Positions 29,489 through 41,857 are shown, counted from the stretch's first letter. The stretch is DNA of 64,000 bases from Bacteroidetes bacterium QH_10_64_37 (GCA_003023105.1 PXSZ01000010.1:13694-77693); one strand, 5' to 3'. Notes: generated from the sequence alone by a model not told the origin. A program made the numbers and translations.

Positions 29489-29860
29489 ATGACGACAACC
29501 AACGACATTGGGGACCGCGGCGAAGATGTGGCGGCCGCCCATCTCGAAGAGGCCGGCTACCGCGTCCTGGAGCGCAACTACCACTTTGAGCGCAACGAAG
29601 TAGACCTGGTATGTTTCGACCCGGACGGGGGCGGCGAAATTGTGTTTGTAGAGGTGAAGACGCGCAGCGGGATGGAGTTTGGCGCCCCGGAGGCCTCCAT
29701 CACCGAGGAGAAACAGAAGTCGTTGATGACGGTCGCGCGGGCCTACCTGCATGAGCGCCAGTTCGAAGGGGCGCCGGCGCGGTTCGACGTCGTGACGGTG
29801 ATGCTCCGCAACGAACAGCCCGAGGTCAACCACTACGAGAACGCGTTCTGGATGATGTGA
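29489..29860 (+). CDS. YraN/UPF0102 family protein (predicted endonuclease fold)
   Basis: 123 residues from ATG 29489. The fold's restriction-endonuclease-like core is visible: [23 protein letters not shown], then NEVDLVCFD and VFVEVKTRS, giving the D...ExK pattern. Usually sits near rnhB or ffh/smf genes, but not here. Cellular role of the family is unproven. Probably shares a transcript with the regulator just upstream. Confidence 0.9.
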   Translation: MTTTNDIGDRGEDVAAAHLEEAGYRVLERNYHFERNEVDLVCFDPDGGGEIVFVEVKTRSGMEFGAPEASITEEKQKSLMTVARAYLHERQFEGAPARFDVVTVMLRNEQPEVNHYENAFWMM

Positions 29861-29965
29861 GGGCGTGATGCGGGGGGAAGAGTCATCAGTCAAGAGTCAC
29901 GAGTCACAAAAATACGCTCCGATACGGAAAAAACTGTTTGATGTGCGGGATTGCGGCTGAGCACA

Positions 29966-31105
29966 TTACTCCGGCGGCTCGTACTCGCGGGGGAGGAGGT
30001 TGGACATCCGCATCGTAAAGGCAAAGTACCGGTAGAGCGTTGCCCCGTACGGCTCCACGATTTTTCCGTACGGGTCGATGTGAATTGGGTGCTCGTTGAC
30101 TTCAATCTGGGAGGTCTGGTGGTCTCGGGGCGCGCGGCGGAGGTCCGCCCACTCCAGATACGCTTCGCTCTCCGGCTCGCCCCGGTAGACCACTTCGAGA
30201 CGGTCCCAGGCGTCGAAAAGATACGTGGAGTCGGGGCCGGGCTCTAAAATGCGGTCGCGGCTCGTGGGCATTCGGTCGGCGCGGGACGTGTAGCGGAAGG
30301 CGGAGGCGCGCGGGAGTCGGTACAGATCGAACTGCTCTTCCTCTACCCGATCGGCGAGGAGGGCACGGAGAAAATGGCGAAGCGAGCCCCGATACGCCTC
30401 TCGTCTGTTCTTCCGCCACCGGGCCGCCTGTGCGGAGTCATTGGGCGTGAGGGGTTCAAAGAGCGGCTCGCCGTCCCACCGCACGACCGGACCGCTCTCT
30501 TCGAACTCCTTCAGAAAGTAGGTAAGGCGGTACCCCAGCGCCCAGTTTTCGATGACGATCGGCTTTTCGGCCTGCGCCTTGAACTTGCCCCACCACTTTT
30601 CCTCAAAACGAAGCACCTCAGGATTTTCGAACCTGCACTTCTTGGCGTATCCTGACGTCCCAATGAAAAGGCGTTTGAACCGATCGAGGCGCTCGTACCA
30701 CTCCTCGTCCCGCTCCGCCGAGACGGTGACTGGCGGCGACTGGAGCACTTCCGACGCCAGTCGGAGAGTGAAGATTTGCGTCCGACCCGGCACGGGCCGG
30801 AAGGTGAGGGCTCTGTTGGCGTATCCGACCCGCGACACGTAGAGCCGTTTCGCTCCCGGGTGGACCCGTTCGAGGCGAAACCGCCCGGCCGAATCGGTGA
30901 CGGTTCCGTTCATCGACTGAGCGAGGAAGACGTGAGTGTCGGGCAGGGGCGCGTCCGTCTCGGCGTCGAGCACGCGGCCCTTAATGGTGCGGGTCGCGGG
31001 TGCCTGAGCGACGCTTAGACACGGAGCGGCCCCTCCCCCCAGCAAGAGCGACAACACGGATAATGCGAACGCACGCACCGACATTGCTTCCCCATTGGCG
31101 TTCAC
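29966..31105 (-). CDS. Secreted protein with carboxypeptidase-regulatory-like domain
   Basis: 379 residues; ATG 31084 inside the frame is an equally good start and begins directly at a signal peptide (FALSVLSLLLGGGAAPC). The first mature domain (about 40-125) is a CarboxypepD_reg beta-sandwich: IKGRVLDAETDAPLPDTHVF, GTVTDSAGRFRLERV. The remaining 250 residues are rich in aromatic and charged residues and have no barrel C-terminal signal; related proteins are usually surface- or periplasm-located in Bacteroidota. No partner gene adjacent. Substrate or function unknown. Confidence 0.8.
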   Translation of the reverse strand: MNANGEAMSVRAFALSVLSLLLGGGAAPCLSVAQAPATRTIKGRVLDAETDAPLPDTHVFLAQSMNGTVTDSAGRFRLERVHPGAKRLYVSRVGYANRALTFRPVPGRTQIFTLRLASEVLQSPPVTVSAERDEEWYERLDRFKRLFIGTSGYAKKCRFENPEVLRFEEKWWGKFKAQAEKPIVIENWALGYRLTYFLKEFEESGPVVRWDGEPLFEPLTPNDSAQAARWRKNRREAYRGSLRHFLRALLADRVEEEQFDLYRLPRASAFRYTSRADRMPTSRDRILEPGPDSTYLFDAWDRLEVVYRGEPESEAYLEWADLRRAPRDHQTSQIEVNEHPIHIDPYGKIVEPYGATLYRYFAFTMRMSNLLPREYEPPE

Positions 31106-31198
31106 GATGTCTTGATCTGATCGATGGTACGCGAGAGGCGGAGTGGATGTTTGCGGATGGGCGAGTCCGTGAATCTTGGAGGGGGAATTGAACGAGCA

Positions 31199-33178
<1,980 letters not shown>

Positions 33179-33478
33179 AGGTAGGAGGGGGAAGAGAGTT
33201 GGGGGAACGTCCAGTTCGGGTGAGGAAACGCAACCTTACAGCATAATCCACATACCTGAATAGAAGCAACCGAATTTTGCGGATCTATCCCCGAAACGTC
33301 CGTGTAACGAACCTTCTCTGCAAGGATGAATGCTCTTCACCGAGGACCGCCGGGACACAATCCCTCCCTGTGGGTGTATGAACGATTGCCCGTGATCAGT
33401 AACCGGCGTCTGGATCGTGCGGATGGCGGGTTTCGATCGTGCGACCCTCGATGATCGTAACCAATGAGTTGAGTTAAC
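33179..33478. other. Divergent spacer between acyl-CoA synthetase and ftsH
   Basis: 300 bases without a credible gene. Should contain promoters for both flanking genes. The stretch before ftsH (33430-33478) contains overlapping short words but no clear promoter match could be defended. Confidence 0.5.
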
Positions 33479-35515
33479 GTGGCCGACCGAGCTCCTCAGA
33501 ACGAGAACGAAAACGGATCCGGAATACCGAAGGGATCCCCGCCCGGTACCAGTCGCGGGCGTCTGATCATCTGGATCATTGCGGGGACGCTGCTCGCGCT
33601 GTGGGCGTACAGCTACTGGGGCATGGGCCCCGCCGGGGGCGAGCGCATCAGTTACAGCGAGTTTCGCGCCCAGCTGCAGCAGGAAAACGTCGAGCGCGTG
33701 GTGGTGGAAGGCAACACCCTCACCGGGACGCTCAAGTCTCAGACGAGCACCACGAAGGAGGGGAATACGGTGGAATATGAGAATTTTGTCACCTATCTGC
33801 CCTCGTTCGGCGACGATAAGCTGATGGGCCGGCTCGAAGCCCAGAACGTGGAGGTGGTGACGAAGCCGAAGAGCGACTTCCCGTGGGGGCTGGTAATCAT
33901 GGGGCTCCTGCCCGTGCTGTTGCTCTTTGGGGTGGGATACATTTTCCTTCGCCGCATGCAGTCGCAGGGACAGGGGCTCTTTTCGGTTCGGAAGAGCAAG
34001 GCGGAGTTGTACGACAAGGACGAGGAAGACACCACGTTCGACGACGTGGCCGGGGCCGACAGTGCCAAGGAGGAGCTGCGCGAGATCATCAAGTTCCTGA
34101 AGAACCCCGAGCGCTTCGAGGGGTTGGGCGGAAAGGTGCCGAAGGGCGTCCTGCTCGTGGGGCCGCCGGGCACCGGAAAGACGCTGCTTGCCCGGGCGGT
34201 AGCCGGCGAGGCGGACGTGCCCTTCTTCAGCGTCTCGGGGTCCGACTTCATGGAGATGTTCGTGGGCGTCGGCGCCTCCCGCGTCCGCGACATGTTCAGC
34301 GAGGCAAAAGAGACGTCTCCCGCCATCATCTTCATCGACGAGCTCGATTCGATTGGCCGCAAGCGTGGGGCCGGCCTCGGCGGCGGCAACGATGAGCGGG
34401 AGCAGACCCTCAATCAGCTTCTCTCCGAGCTGGACGGCTTCGAGGAGAACGAAGGGGTCATCGTCATGGCCGCCACCAACCGGCCCGACATCCTCGATTC
34501 GGCCCTCACCCGCCCCGGCCGCTTCGACCGTCAGATCACTGTCGACCTCCCGACCAAGCAGGCCCGGTACGAGATTCTGAAGATTCACGCCAAAAATAAG
34601 CCCTTGAGCAACGAGGTAAACCTCGAAGAGATTGCCCGCAGCACGCCGGGCTTCAGCGGGGCGGACCTCGAAAACCTGCTCAATGAAGCGGCGCTGCTGG
34701 CGGGCCGCTACGAGCACAATGCCATTCAGGGCAGTGACATCGAGGAGGCGCGGGACAAGGTGATGATGGGCTTGAAGCGGGAGGGGCTCGTCCTCGACGA
34801 CGAGGAGAAGAAGCTGCTGGCCTACCACGAGGCGGGCCACGCCATCGTGGCGGCCGTCCTTCCCCACGCCGACCCAGTCCACAAGGTCACCATCGTCCCT
34901 CGGGGGCAGGCGATGGGCGTCACGCAGCAGTTGCCGGAGAAGGACAAGTACCTTTACCGGCTCGACTATTTGCTCGACCGGCTGGCCGTCATCATGGGGG
35001 GGCGCGCGGCGGAAGAGGTCATTTTCAATACGGCCACCAGCGGTGCCGAGAACGACCTGAAGCAGGTTCGCAAGATGGCTCGCAAGATGGTCCTCGACTG
35101 GGGCATGGGCGAGCATTTCAAGCACATCTCGCTCGGCGAGGATCAGGGAAACGTCTTCCTTGGAGAAGAGCTGGCAAAGGGCCGCGAGTACAGTGACGAG
35201 ACGGCGCGAGAAGTCGACGAAGAGATCCGCCGCATTACCGAGAACGCCTTCCAGCGGGCCGTCGATACCCTGACCGAGCACGGGGATGCGTTCAATAAAC
35301 TGGCCGAGATGCTGCTTGAACGAGCGGAGGTGCCTGGGAGCGATGTGCTCAAGCTTGTGAATGGAGAGGTGGAGGATCTCGATCAACTCCCCTCGACCAA
35401 CGGAGAGGTGGCGCCGGAAGAAGACGGGGCCTCGGAAGAGGTTGAGACTGAGGTCCTGGACGAGGATCGGAGGTCGGCCGACGATCGCTCGCAAGACTCC
35501 GACGACGCCTCTTGA
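33479..35515 (+). CDS. ftsH: ATP-dependent zinc metalloprotease FtsH
   Basis: Membrane-anchored AAA+ protease for membrane-protein quality control. 678 residues from a GTG start (33479), chosen because no ATG lies in frame before the first membrane helix ([20 protein letters not shown]) and an upstream stop closes the frame. A second helix ([19 protein letters not shown]) follows the periplasmic part. Walker A GPPGTGKT is residues 228-235, the second region of homology follows, and the zinc site HEAGH is residues 450-454. The C-terminus has an acidic Glu/Asp-rich tail typical of halophiles. Confidence 0.96.
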   Translation: MADRAPQNENENGSGIPKGSPPGTSRGRLIIWIIAGTLLALWAYSYWGMGPAGGERISYSEFRAQLQQENVERVVVEGNTLTGTLKSQTSTTKEGNTVEYENFVTYLPSFGDDKLMGRLEAQNVEVVTKPKSDFPWGLVIMGLLPVLLLFGVGYIFLRRMQSQGQGLFSVRKSKAELYDKDEEDTTFDDVAGADSAKEELREIIKFLKNPERFEGLGGKVPKGVLLVGPPGTGKTLLARAVAGEADVPFFSVSGSDFMEMFVGVGASRVRDMFSEAKETSPAIIFIDELDSIGRKRGAGLGGGNDEREQTLNQLLSELDGFEENEGVIVMAATNRPDILDSALTRPGRFDRQITVDLPTKQARYEILKIHAKNKPLSNEVNLEEIARSTPGFSGADLENLLNEAALLAGRYEHNAIQGSDIEEARDKVMMGLKREGLVLDDEEKKLLAYHEAGHAIVAAVLPHADPVHKVTIVPRGQAMGVTQQLPEKDKYLYRLDYLLDRLAVIMGGRAAEEVIFNTATSGAENDLKQVRKMARKMVLDWGMGEHFKHISLGEDQGNVFLGEELAKGREYSDETAREVDEEIRRITENAFQRAVDTLTEHGDAFNKLAEMLLERAEVPGSDVLKLVNGEVEDLDQLPSTNGEVAPEEDGASEEVETEVLDEDRRSADDRSQDSDDAS

Positions 35516-35543
35516 GTTGAATTCGCCAAGGGCAACCGGTCGC

Positions 35544-35701
35544 TAACCCAAATTGCGACTTTTAGCGTAGGCACTTCGTTCGGACCGATGCGGGGGACGC
35601 GGAGAACGAGGGGCGCAACAAAACAAACGCCTCTCCGCGTCTCCTCCCTCCCCGTGTCCATTCGTTAGAGCACAACCTGTGAATAGGGTACAACCTGAGT
35701 T
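35544..35701. repeat. Intergenic element with inverted ends (copy 2)
   Basis: Left end TAACCCAAATTGCG (35544-35557) matches the left end of the element at 8524 in 13 of 14 positions, and the right end CAACCTGAGTT (35691-35701) is identical to the right end there. The interior is different but again contains arms that can pair: GACGCGGAGA (35593-35602) with TCTCCGCGTC near 35632. The element ends exactly at the msrB start codon, so it may also act in msrB expression. About 158 bases. Confidence 0.5.
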
Positions 35702-36118
35702 ATGGCTAAGATGGATCGCACACGCCCTTCGGACGACGCCCTGCGCAAAGAGCTTACCGACGAGCAGTACCACGTCACCCAGGAGGCTGGGACGGAGCGC
35801 GCCTTCACCGGCAAATACTGGGACCACAAGGCGGACGGGACGTACCGCTGTGTGGTCTGCAACACGCCGCTCTTCGACTCCGATACCAAGTTTGAGTCCG
35901 GCAGCGGCTGGCCGAGCTTCTACGACGCGATTGAGAGCGGGAACGTTGAGCTCGAAGCCGACCACAGCCTCGGCATGCGCCGGACCGAGGTCGTGTGCGC
36001 AGAGTGCGGCGCCCACCTCGGGCATCTGTTCGAGGACGGGCCCGAGCCTACCGGCCAGCGGTACTGCATCAACTCCGCGGCTCTTGATTTTGAGGGAGAG
36101 GAGGAACGAGAGCAGTAG
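35702..36118 (+). CDS. msrB: Peptide-methionine (R)-S-oxide reductase MsrB
   Basis: Repairs R-methionine sulfoxide in oxidised proteins. 138 residues from ATG 35702. Structural zinc is held by two CxxC pairs (CVVC and CAEC), [11 protein letters not shown] is present, and catalytic Cys122 is in RYCINSAAL. Stand-alone MsrB of normal size. Starts immediately after the inverted-end element. Its product is expected to be cytoplasmic since no signal peptide is seen. Confidence 0.96.
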   Translation: MAKMDRTRPSDDALRKELTDEQYHVTQEAGTERAFTGKYWDHKADGTYRCVVCNTPLFDSDTKFESGSGWPSFYDAIESGNVELEADHSLGMRRTEVVCAECGAHLGHLFEDGPEPTGQRYCINSAALDFEGEEEREQ

Positions 36119-36535
36119 GCTTCTCCCGACGCGAAGCGCTTGGCGTCGGACTACTCTTCGGAAACGGGGTCCGCCACGCGCTGTGTCGCCCGCGCTGAGC
36201 TTCAAGAAAGGGGAAACTGCCCCCGACCGCAGGGGGGCACGGCAATCGCATCTTAACGATGGGGGTCTGATCGCGGCGTTCTACATGGCAGAACGTCAGA
36301 GCGCCCGCGCTCCTACACCCCCATTGTTCCCCACTCATTTCGGCCTCATCCGTCGATCAGAGGCAGCGGAGTCTCCAGAGGCCCGAGTCGGATTTTAACA
36401 TGCAATCGCGCTGCCGTAGGGGGCTCTTCATTTGAAATTCGACCCCCTCCCGGGCAACTTTTTGGCCCCCAGAATCTTGAAGTAGACCTGGAACGACGGG
36501 GTGCGCAGTGATTTATGCGTTCGCGTCCTCCACCG
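36119..36535. other. Spacer upstream of the tRNA cluster
   Basis: About 400 bases; no believable gene on either strand. Contains a weak hairpin (36126-36149) and GC-rich stretches. The tRNA promoter should lie near the right end, but no match was clear enough to call. Confidence 0.5.
36126..36149 (+). terminator. Weak stem-loop after msrB
   Basis: CCGACGC (36126-36132) pairs with GCGTCGG (36143-36149) eight bases after the msrB stop. The 10-base loop contains an inner AAGCGCTT. No T tract follows, so this is a weak terminator candidate only. Confidence 0.35.
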
Positions 36536-36618
36536 GGGTCGGTAGCGAAGTGGACAAACGCAGCAGACTGTAAATCTGCCGGCTTATGCCTTCGGAGGTT
36601 CGAATCCTCCCCGGCCCA
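36536..36618 (+). tRNA. tRNA-Tyr (GTA)
   Basis: Acceptor GGGTCGG (36536-36542) pairs with CCGGCCC (36611-36617) including one G-U pair; discriminator A 36618. The anticodon loop CTGTAAA in the GCAGA/TCTGC stem gives anticodon GTA. The long variable arm (class II) and T-arm GGAGG-TTCGAAT-CCTCC confirm tRNA-Tyr. CCA is not encoded. First of four tRNAs in a row. Confidence 0.97.
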
Positions 36619-36619
36619 C

Positions 36620-36700
36620 CGGTTCGAGTTGGGAATGTGGAATATGGAGTTTGGAGTGTGAGAACGAGGTCTGGAATTCCGAACTCCCCACTCCAACTTG
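36620..36700. repeat. Purine-rich interspersed repeat (copy B) in tRNA spacer
   Basis: The Tyr-Gly spacer is made of GAGTTGGGAATGTGGAATATGG-type units on the plus strand, then the complementary words ACTCCCCACTCCAA, so it can fold back on itself. Same vocabulary as 19589-19640. Confidence 0.65.
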
Positions 36701-36705
36701 TATCT

Positions 36706-36778
<73 letters not shown>

Positions 36779-36788
36779 ATAACAGCCT

Positions 36789-36815
36789 CGATTCTCGAGT
36801 GGGGAGTTGAATGGC
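36789..36815. repeat. Purine-rich interspersed repeat (copy C, short)
   Basis: Short copy of the GAGTGGGGAGTTGAATGG word in the Gly-Thr spacer; same family as copies A and B. Confidence 0.5.
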
Positions 36816-36870
36816 AGTGGGGCTCGAACTACATTCGAAACTCGACAGTCGCAATTCGACAATGACGGTT

Positions 36871-36942
36871 GCCGCCTTAGCTCAGTGGTAGAGCACATCC
36901 ATGGTAAGGATGAAGTCCCCGGTTCGAATCCGGGAGGCGGCT
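36871..36942 (+). tRNA. tRNA-Thr (GGT)
   Basis: 72-nt cloverleaf: acceptor GCCGCCT/AGGCGGC with discriminator T, anticodon stem CATCC/GGATG around loop ATGGTAA giving anticodon GGT, T-arm CCCGG-TTCGAAT-CCGGG. CCA is not encoded. Confidence 0.97.
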
Positions 36943-37046
36943 CTGTCTCTTCGTTGGAAGTCTGCAAATCGGCTGTTAGATCGCCGTGAAACCGGCTCGC
37001 ATTGAAACCTTGTCCGGCCTGACAAATACCAGATTGTGCCTTATAT

Positions 37047-37118
<72 letters not shown>

Positions 37119-37135
37119 CTGCATAGTGCTCAGAG

Positions 37136-37170
37136 ACGGCTCTGCTCTTCGGCGGGGCCGTTTTTATTTT
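37136..37170 (+). terminator. Intrinsic terminator of the tRNA cluster
   Basis: ACGGCTCTGC (37136-37145) pairs with GCGGGGCCGT (37152-37161) over 10 positions including G-T pairs, followed by TTTTTATTTT. It lies 18 bases after the initiator tRNA. Confidence 0.88.
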
Positions 37171-37259
37171 GCCGCTGCGTTCTGGGGAACATCCAAGACA
37201 CGTCTTGACGCAGGCGGCGGGCACTCTGTCTGAATCGGCCCCCTCACGCCTTCCGGGGG

Positions 37260-40200
37260 CTACTCCTTCGGCTCTTCGTTCTGCTCGAGGAGCTCGAAGT
37301 ACCGCTTAATGAGCTCCTCGTAGTCCGAGTTGTACCCCATCTCCAGGGCGCGAATCAGATCGCGGCGCAGCGCGTCGGCCTCGTCCGGGTCGGGCCGCTC
37401 GCCGGGGCGCTGTCGGTCGACGTTCTCGTCCGCCCGGCGGCCGCGTCGCTTTTGCTGTTTGCCCTGCGTGCGGAGCGATTGCTGGGCGTTGAGAAGCCGT
37501 GTGAGGATCTGCTGCTGGCGATCGATGAGGTCGCGGCTGTGGCGACTGCTCTCCATCTCCTCGGCGGACTTCTCCATCTCCTTGGCAATCTTCTGGAGGT
37601 CGCCGAGAAGCTTCTGCTTGGTCTCCTCCCCGATGTCCATCTCTTCGAGCTGCTGCTTGATCTGGCGCTGCTGTTTGGCAAGTTGCTTGCGCCGAGCCTT
37701 CATGTTTGGCGAGAGACGCTTGCCCTGAGCCTTGTTGAGAAACTCCTGGATCTTCTGGTTGAGCTTCTGCTGCTGACCGGAGGCCTTCTGGAGCTGCTGC
37801 ATGGCCTGCTGCATCGACATCTTGCCGCTGCCCCCGCTCTGCTGCTGTTTCTGCATCTGGTCCAGAAGCCGCGAGAGCATGAGGGCCAGCTCATTGAGAT
37901 GCATCATGGACGTTTTCTGGTAGCCCGTGGCCTCGTTGGCCTCGCGCTCGTCGAGTGCAGTGGTCGACTTCTCCATGGCCCGCAGCGCATCGCCCGTTTT
38001 CTTCTGGACGGCCTGCGACATCTTCGGCAGCTTGCCGGCGATCGATTGCAGCGAGTCGGCCAACGTTTGGAGTCCCCCAGAGAGGTTCTTCTGCTTCACG
38101 GCGTAGCGGCGGACCGTGGGCCCGTCGCCCTCCAACTTCTCGACGGTCGTGCGCAGGGTTTCCTGGTCCTTCGAGAGACGAAGGGTGTTCTCGAGCGCAC
38201 TGCGAAGGCCGGAGATGTTCATCTGCCGCTGCTGGCTCTCCATCTGCTGCTTCATCTGCGACAACCGGGACTGCATGTTCTGCAGGCGCTTCTGGAGCTG
38301 TCGCTGCTGCCGGCGGGCCTGCTGCGTTTGATTTTTGCGCAGCTTCCGGCTGTTCTGGCGCATCTTCTTCGGCAGGTTCTGCCGCTGCATCTTCTTTCGC
38401 AGCTTCTGGAGCTTCTTCTTCGGCGTCGAGGGCACGTCCTTCATCTCCTGCTTGGCCTTTTTCATCGACTCCATGAGCTTTTTCATCTCCTTGGACAGCT
38501 TCTTTTGCTCGCGGGCCAGGTCCTCGTTGGCGGAGGAGTCGGGGGAGGAGGACTGCTGTGCCGAACGCGAGTCGGAGGGAGCGGTGGACGACGAGTCGCG
38601 TCCAGCGGCGGTCGAATCGGAGCGAGGCGCTGCAGCGGAGTCGGCGGGTGAGGGTTGGAGCGTTGCGGAGGAGTCCGAAGAGAGAGAGTCGGAAGAGGGA
38701 CGAGACTCGTCGGACCAGCGGGTCGAGTCGGAGACGGCGGAGGAATCCATCCGCTCAGCGGTCTTCTTGGCGACCTGATCCTCCCGCTTCTTCAGGTCCT
38801 CGGCCCGGCGCGTAAGCTCCTCCATCTTCAGCCGCGCCTTGAGCTGTTTGAACAGGTTGAGCGTGCGCTCCAGCTGTTGTTGCTGCTGCTCCAGGCGGGA
38901 CTTGGTGTTTTGCATGGTCGACTGCATCTGGGGGAAGCTCTGTTTCTGCATCGACTGCCGCAGTTTCTGGAGCGCCTTCTGCAGGTCCTTCGACTGCATC
39001 CCCTCAATGGTGCGCTTCAGCTCCTGGAATTTTTCGCTCGTCTTTGGGCTCGACAGGTCGTTGCGCTGCATCTCCCGGTTCAGGGAGTCGACCTGACGGG
39101 CGAGTTCTTCTTTGCCCTCCGACAGCGATTTCTGCTGCTGTTGCATGCGTTCGAGCTGGCGACGGTTTTCCCAGTTGGTCTCGCGCGTGCGTCGAAGCTC
39201 GTCGCGGAGCTTGCGGAACTGTTGCTGCACGTTTTCGGACTGGCGGTCGAGCTGCTGCATCTGCTCGCCGGTCTCCTGCTGGAGGGTGTCGAGCTCTTCG
39301 TATTGCTCAGAGAGGGAGGGGAAGCGAAGGCGCTGGGTGGCCGTGCGTCCGCTCTTGGGGCCGTTCACGGTGTCGTTGTCCCAGGCCTTCACGTAGTAGG
39401 CCACCGCGTCGCCCCGCTCCAGGTCGAGGCCGCTTTCCTGAACCAGAAGCCACTCGTGGCGGAGTACCTGATCGGTCTGTTCCGACGGCAGTGAGGAGAG
39501 GGGAAGCTCGATCGAGGCGAATGAGGAGTCGCCGCTGACGCGACGGTAGAACAGCTCGACGCGCTGGAAGCCGTAATCGTCGCTCAGCTGAAGGCGGAGC
39601 TGCTGGGTTAGGGACGGCGTCAACTCGGCGGTGCCGTCCGGCTGGAGGAAGGTAACGGAGGGGCGGGCGTCGGCCTGGAGGGACACGTCGTAGCGAATCG
39701 GGTCGCGGTTCGGGATGCCGCCGTCGCTCTGCAGGCGGAGCACGTAGGTGTCCTCGCGCTGGATGGGGAAGCGTCCGGTGGCCGAGTCGTCCGTGACAGT
39801 GAGCGACTGGGTCGGTCCGTTCTCGAAGTCCAGCGACGCGTCGGCGACGGGGGCGCCGCCGAGAGTCGCCGACACGCGCACCTGCGCCCCGGGCAGTGCC
39901 GTCACGTCGCCCACATTGGGAGCGAGCTTACGGGCGGGCCGGTCGGTGTACGCGGGGGGAATCACCTGGAGTTGCAACTGTCGGAGAAAGGGACGCTGGG
40001 CGACCTCGACCGCGAACCATTGGGTCCGCACCGGCGAGGCCACAACACGATAGCGGAGGGGGCGCCGAAGGTTGGGTACGGTGTGGCGGAACGTGCCGGT
40101 GGTGTCGGCCTGGAGGGCGATGCGCTGCGGCGACTCGTCGTCGGGGTTGCGGAGGAGCAGCGTTGCCGTTTCAGGGACCGTGCCGGTGGTGCGGACGCTG

Positions 40201-40862
40201 ATGCGGAGGGAGTCGCCCTTGACGAGGCGCGCATGGCCCGGCGTGACGGCGAACTCGAAGGGCGCGGGCCGGTCGAAGTCGGTCTGGGGCGCGAGGAGTC
40301 GCCCGGAGGCGCCCAAGAAGGTCGACGGGGCGGCGAGCAGAAACGCGAGGACGGCCAGGAGGGGAAGGGCGGCCCACCGCGCGGCGCTGCGGGCCGGCTC
40401 AAAGTCGGCCACGTCGTCGAACTCCACCTCGTCGATCTGTTCGGCGAGGTGCTGGACGGCCCGGTCCACGTACGGCGTCGGGGCATGCGATCCCTGGCCC
40501 TCAGCAAGTTGGAGCAGGTTCACCAGCCGATCCGCTACGACCGGGTGATGGGCGCCGACGGTGCGAGCGACCTCTTGGTCGGTGGGGCCGCTCAGAAGCC
40601 CGAGCAGGCGGCCCAGAGGGCGCGCGATGAATGCTGCGCCGATCCCGAGGAGGCTGGCCCCGACCACAACAAGAAGCCCAGTTCGAAAGGTCGGCTCCAG
40701 CCACAGGGTGGCCTCCAGGGCTGCGGCGACGAGCCACAGGGCCGCCACGCTGCCGAGGGCCACCGCGCCCCCAAACGCCAGTTCGGCCCACGACATGCGT
40801 CGCATGGCTCGCCGGAGGCGGGTGCGCAGGCGCTGAACGAGGCGGGCCGTCTGATTGCTCAT
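37260..40862 (-). CDS. Large coiled-coil membrane protein, DUF4175-like
   Basis: 1,200 residues from ATG 40862 (the frame is open to 41063 but the upstream part reads like spacer). Two membrane helices near the N-terminus (about 32-54 and 60-85), then a region with beta-rich repeats resembling extracytoplasmic Ig-like modules (for example VSATLGGAPVADASLDF), a third hydrophobic stretch around 170, and from about 480 to the end a very long coiled coil rich in Gln, Lys, Arg and Met with a Ser/Asp low-complexity insert near 690-760. This order fits DUF4175 proteins of Bacteroidota, which are of unknown function. Divergent from the lipoprotein gene. Confidence 0.85.
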   Translation of the reverse strand: MSNQTARLVQRLRTRLRRAMRRMSWAELAFGGAVALGSVAALWLVAAALEATLWLEPTFRTGLLVVVGASLLGIGAAFIARPLGRLLGLLSGPTDQEVARTVGAHHPVVADRLVNLLQLAEGQGSHAPTPYVDRAVQHLAEQIDEVEFDDVADFEPARSAARWAALPLLAVLAFLLAAPSTFLGASGRLLAPQTDFDRPAPFEFAVTPGHARLVKGDSLRISVRTTGTVPETATLLLRNPDDESPQRIALQADTTGTFRHTVPNLRRPLRYRVVASPVRTQWFAVEVAQRPFLRQLQLQVIPPAYTDRPARKLAPNVGDVTALPGAQVRVSATLGGAPVADASLDFENGPTQSLTVTDDSATGRFPIQREDTYVLRLQSDGGIPNRDPIRYDVSLQADARPSVTFLQPDGTAELTPSLTQQLRLQLSDDYGFQRVELFYRRVSGDSSFASIELPLSSLPSEQTDQVLRHEWLLVQESGLDLERGDAVAYYVKAWDNDTVNGPKSGRTATQRLRFPSLSEQYEELDTLQQETGEQMQQLDRQSENVQQQFRKLRDELRRTRETNWENRRQLERMQQQQKSLSEGKEELARQVDSLNREMQRNDLSSPKTSEKFQELKRTIEGMQSKDLQKALQKLRQSMQKQSFPQMQSTMQNTKSRLEQQQQQLERTLNLFKQLKARLKMEELTRRAEDLKKREDQVAKKTAERMDSSAVSDSTRWSDESRPSSDSLSSDSSATLQPSPADSAAAPRSDSTAAGRDSSSTAPSDSRSAQQSSSPDSSANEDLAREQKKLSKEMKKLMESMKKAKQEMKDVPSTPKKKLQKLRKKMQRQNLPKKMRQNSRKLRKNQTQQARRQQRQLQKRLQNMQSRLSQMKQQMESQQRQMNISGLRSALENTLRLSKDQETLRTTVEKLEGDGPTVRRYAVKQKNLSGGLQTLADSLQSIAGKLPKMSQAVQKKTGDALRAMEKSTTALDEREANEATGYQKTSMMHLNELALMLSRLLDQMQKQQQSGGSGKMSMQQAMQQLQKASGQQQKLNQKIQEFLNKAQGKRLSPNMKARRKQLAKQQRQIKQQLEEMDIGEETKQKLLGDLQKIAKEMEKSAEEMESSRHSRDLIDRQQQILTRLLNAQQSLRTQGKQQKRRGRRADENVDRQRPGERPDPDEADALRRDLIRALEMGYNSDYEELIKRYFELLEQNEEPKE

Positions 40863-41150
40863 GGGGGAATAAGCTACTGCGTCGTCATCGGAACGAGATC
40901 GAGCCCGCCCCGTGACGTGGGCAGGGCACGGCGATCGGGCCGCTGGGGGCCGGACTGTAGAATACCATCTGTGAAAGCTCGATGTTTCTCCGAGGGGCCG
41001 GTGTCCGTTCGGCGGACAGTGGTTCCCGTGCCCCGGACCTTGCCGGTGAGAGGGGGGCGGCAAGAAACGCGAAAGTGGCCAGACCCCGAGCTCTCCTTTC
41101 GGTCATTCGGTGAACCGTCTTCGACGTCATACGACAGCCCTTTGCTCTAC

Positions 41151-41678
41151 ATGCTGCGGTCGCGTCATTCTGTTCTGCTCGTTGCCTTCGTGGGACTGCT
41201 GTTGAGCGGCTGCCGAACCTACGGCGGCTACGATACGGAGCCCAAAACCTACCAGGCGATGCAGAAGGCGGTTCAGACCTTCGAGGACGAGCTCAACCGG
41301 GCAGAGGCCGATCTGCAGAAATTGAAAACGGCGGCCGCGAACGCCGACACGCTCCAGTCGCTCGCCCAGCAGTTTCAGGCCCTGGTAGAGGAGCACAAGT
41401 CTCTGCTTCAGAAACAGCGGGACCGGGTGGAGCAGTTTTCCCCCGACGCGAGCTATCGAAACCTGAACAACGCCTACGGGGCCACCGTCACCGAGCAGCG
41501 CCTGGTGCAGCAGAACTACCAGCGGGTGATCCGAAGCGTGCGAGCGATCGTTCGGGGCACGGCGCCCCCGACCGCACGACCGGAGACCGACCGGCGGTAT
41601 ACCATCCGGCCCATCGGCTTTCCCACCCCGATCAATGAAAGGCAGCTCACCATGGAGCAGGCCCTTCGCGGTCTGTAG
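41151..41678 (+). CDS. Putative coiled-coil lipoprotein
   Basis: 175 residues from ATG 41151. The signal ends LLLSGC, a lipobox, so the mature protein is probably lipid-anchored. A coiled coil (about 35-105) with Glu/Leu/Lys heptads dominates the rest, then a short tail. No family recognised. It is divergent from the large coiled-coil membrane protein, 288 bases away, which could point to a shared envelope role, but this is inference. Confidence 0.75.
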   Translation: MLRSRHSVLLVAFVGLLLSGCRTYGGYDTEPKTYQAMQKAVQTFEDELNRAEADLQKLKTAAANADTLQSLAQQFQALVEEHKSLLQKQRDRVEQFSPDASYRNLNNAYGATVTEQRLVQQNYQRVIRSVRAIVRGTAPPTARPETDRRYTIRPIGFPTPINERQLTMEQALRGL

Positions 41679-41857
41679 CGGCAAACGGGCGCATCGCGCT
41701 CTACGCGATCAGGTGCGGCCAACAGCGCCCGAACACGCCGGAACGCTCCCGAGCTACCGCTCGACGCGCACGATCGTCGCTGCAAAATACGGCACGCCTC
41801 ACCGACTTTCTTTTCTGTTTGAGGGAAGCAAACTTCTCGAAGGTAATTCCGGTGTCG

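Noticed and set aside
41679..41857. Riboswitch upstream of the TonB operon
   Set aside because: No cobalamin, TPP or other known core found in this spacer.
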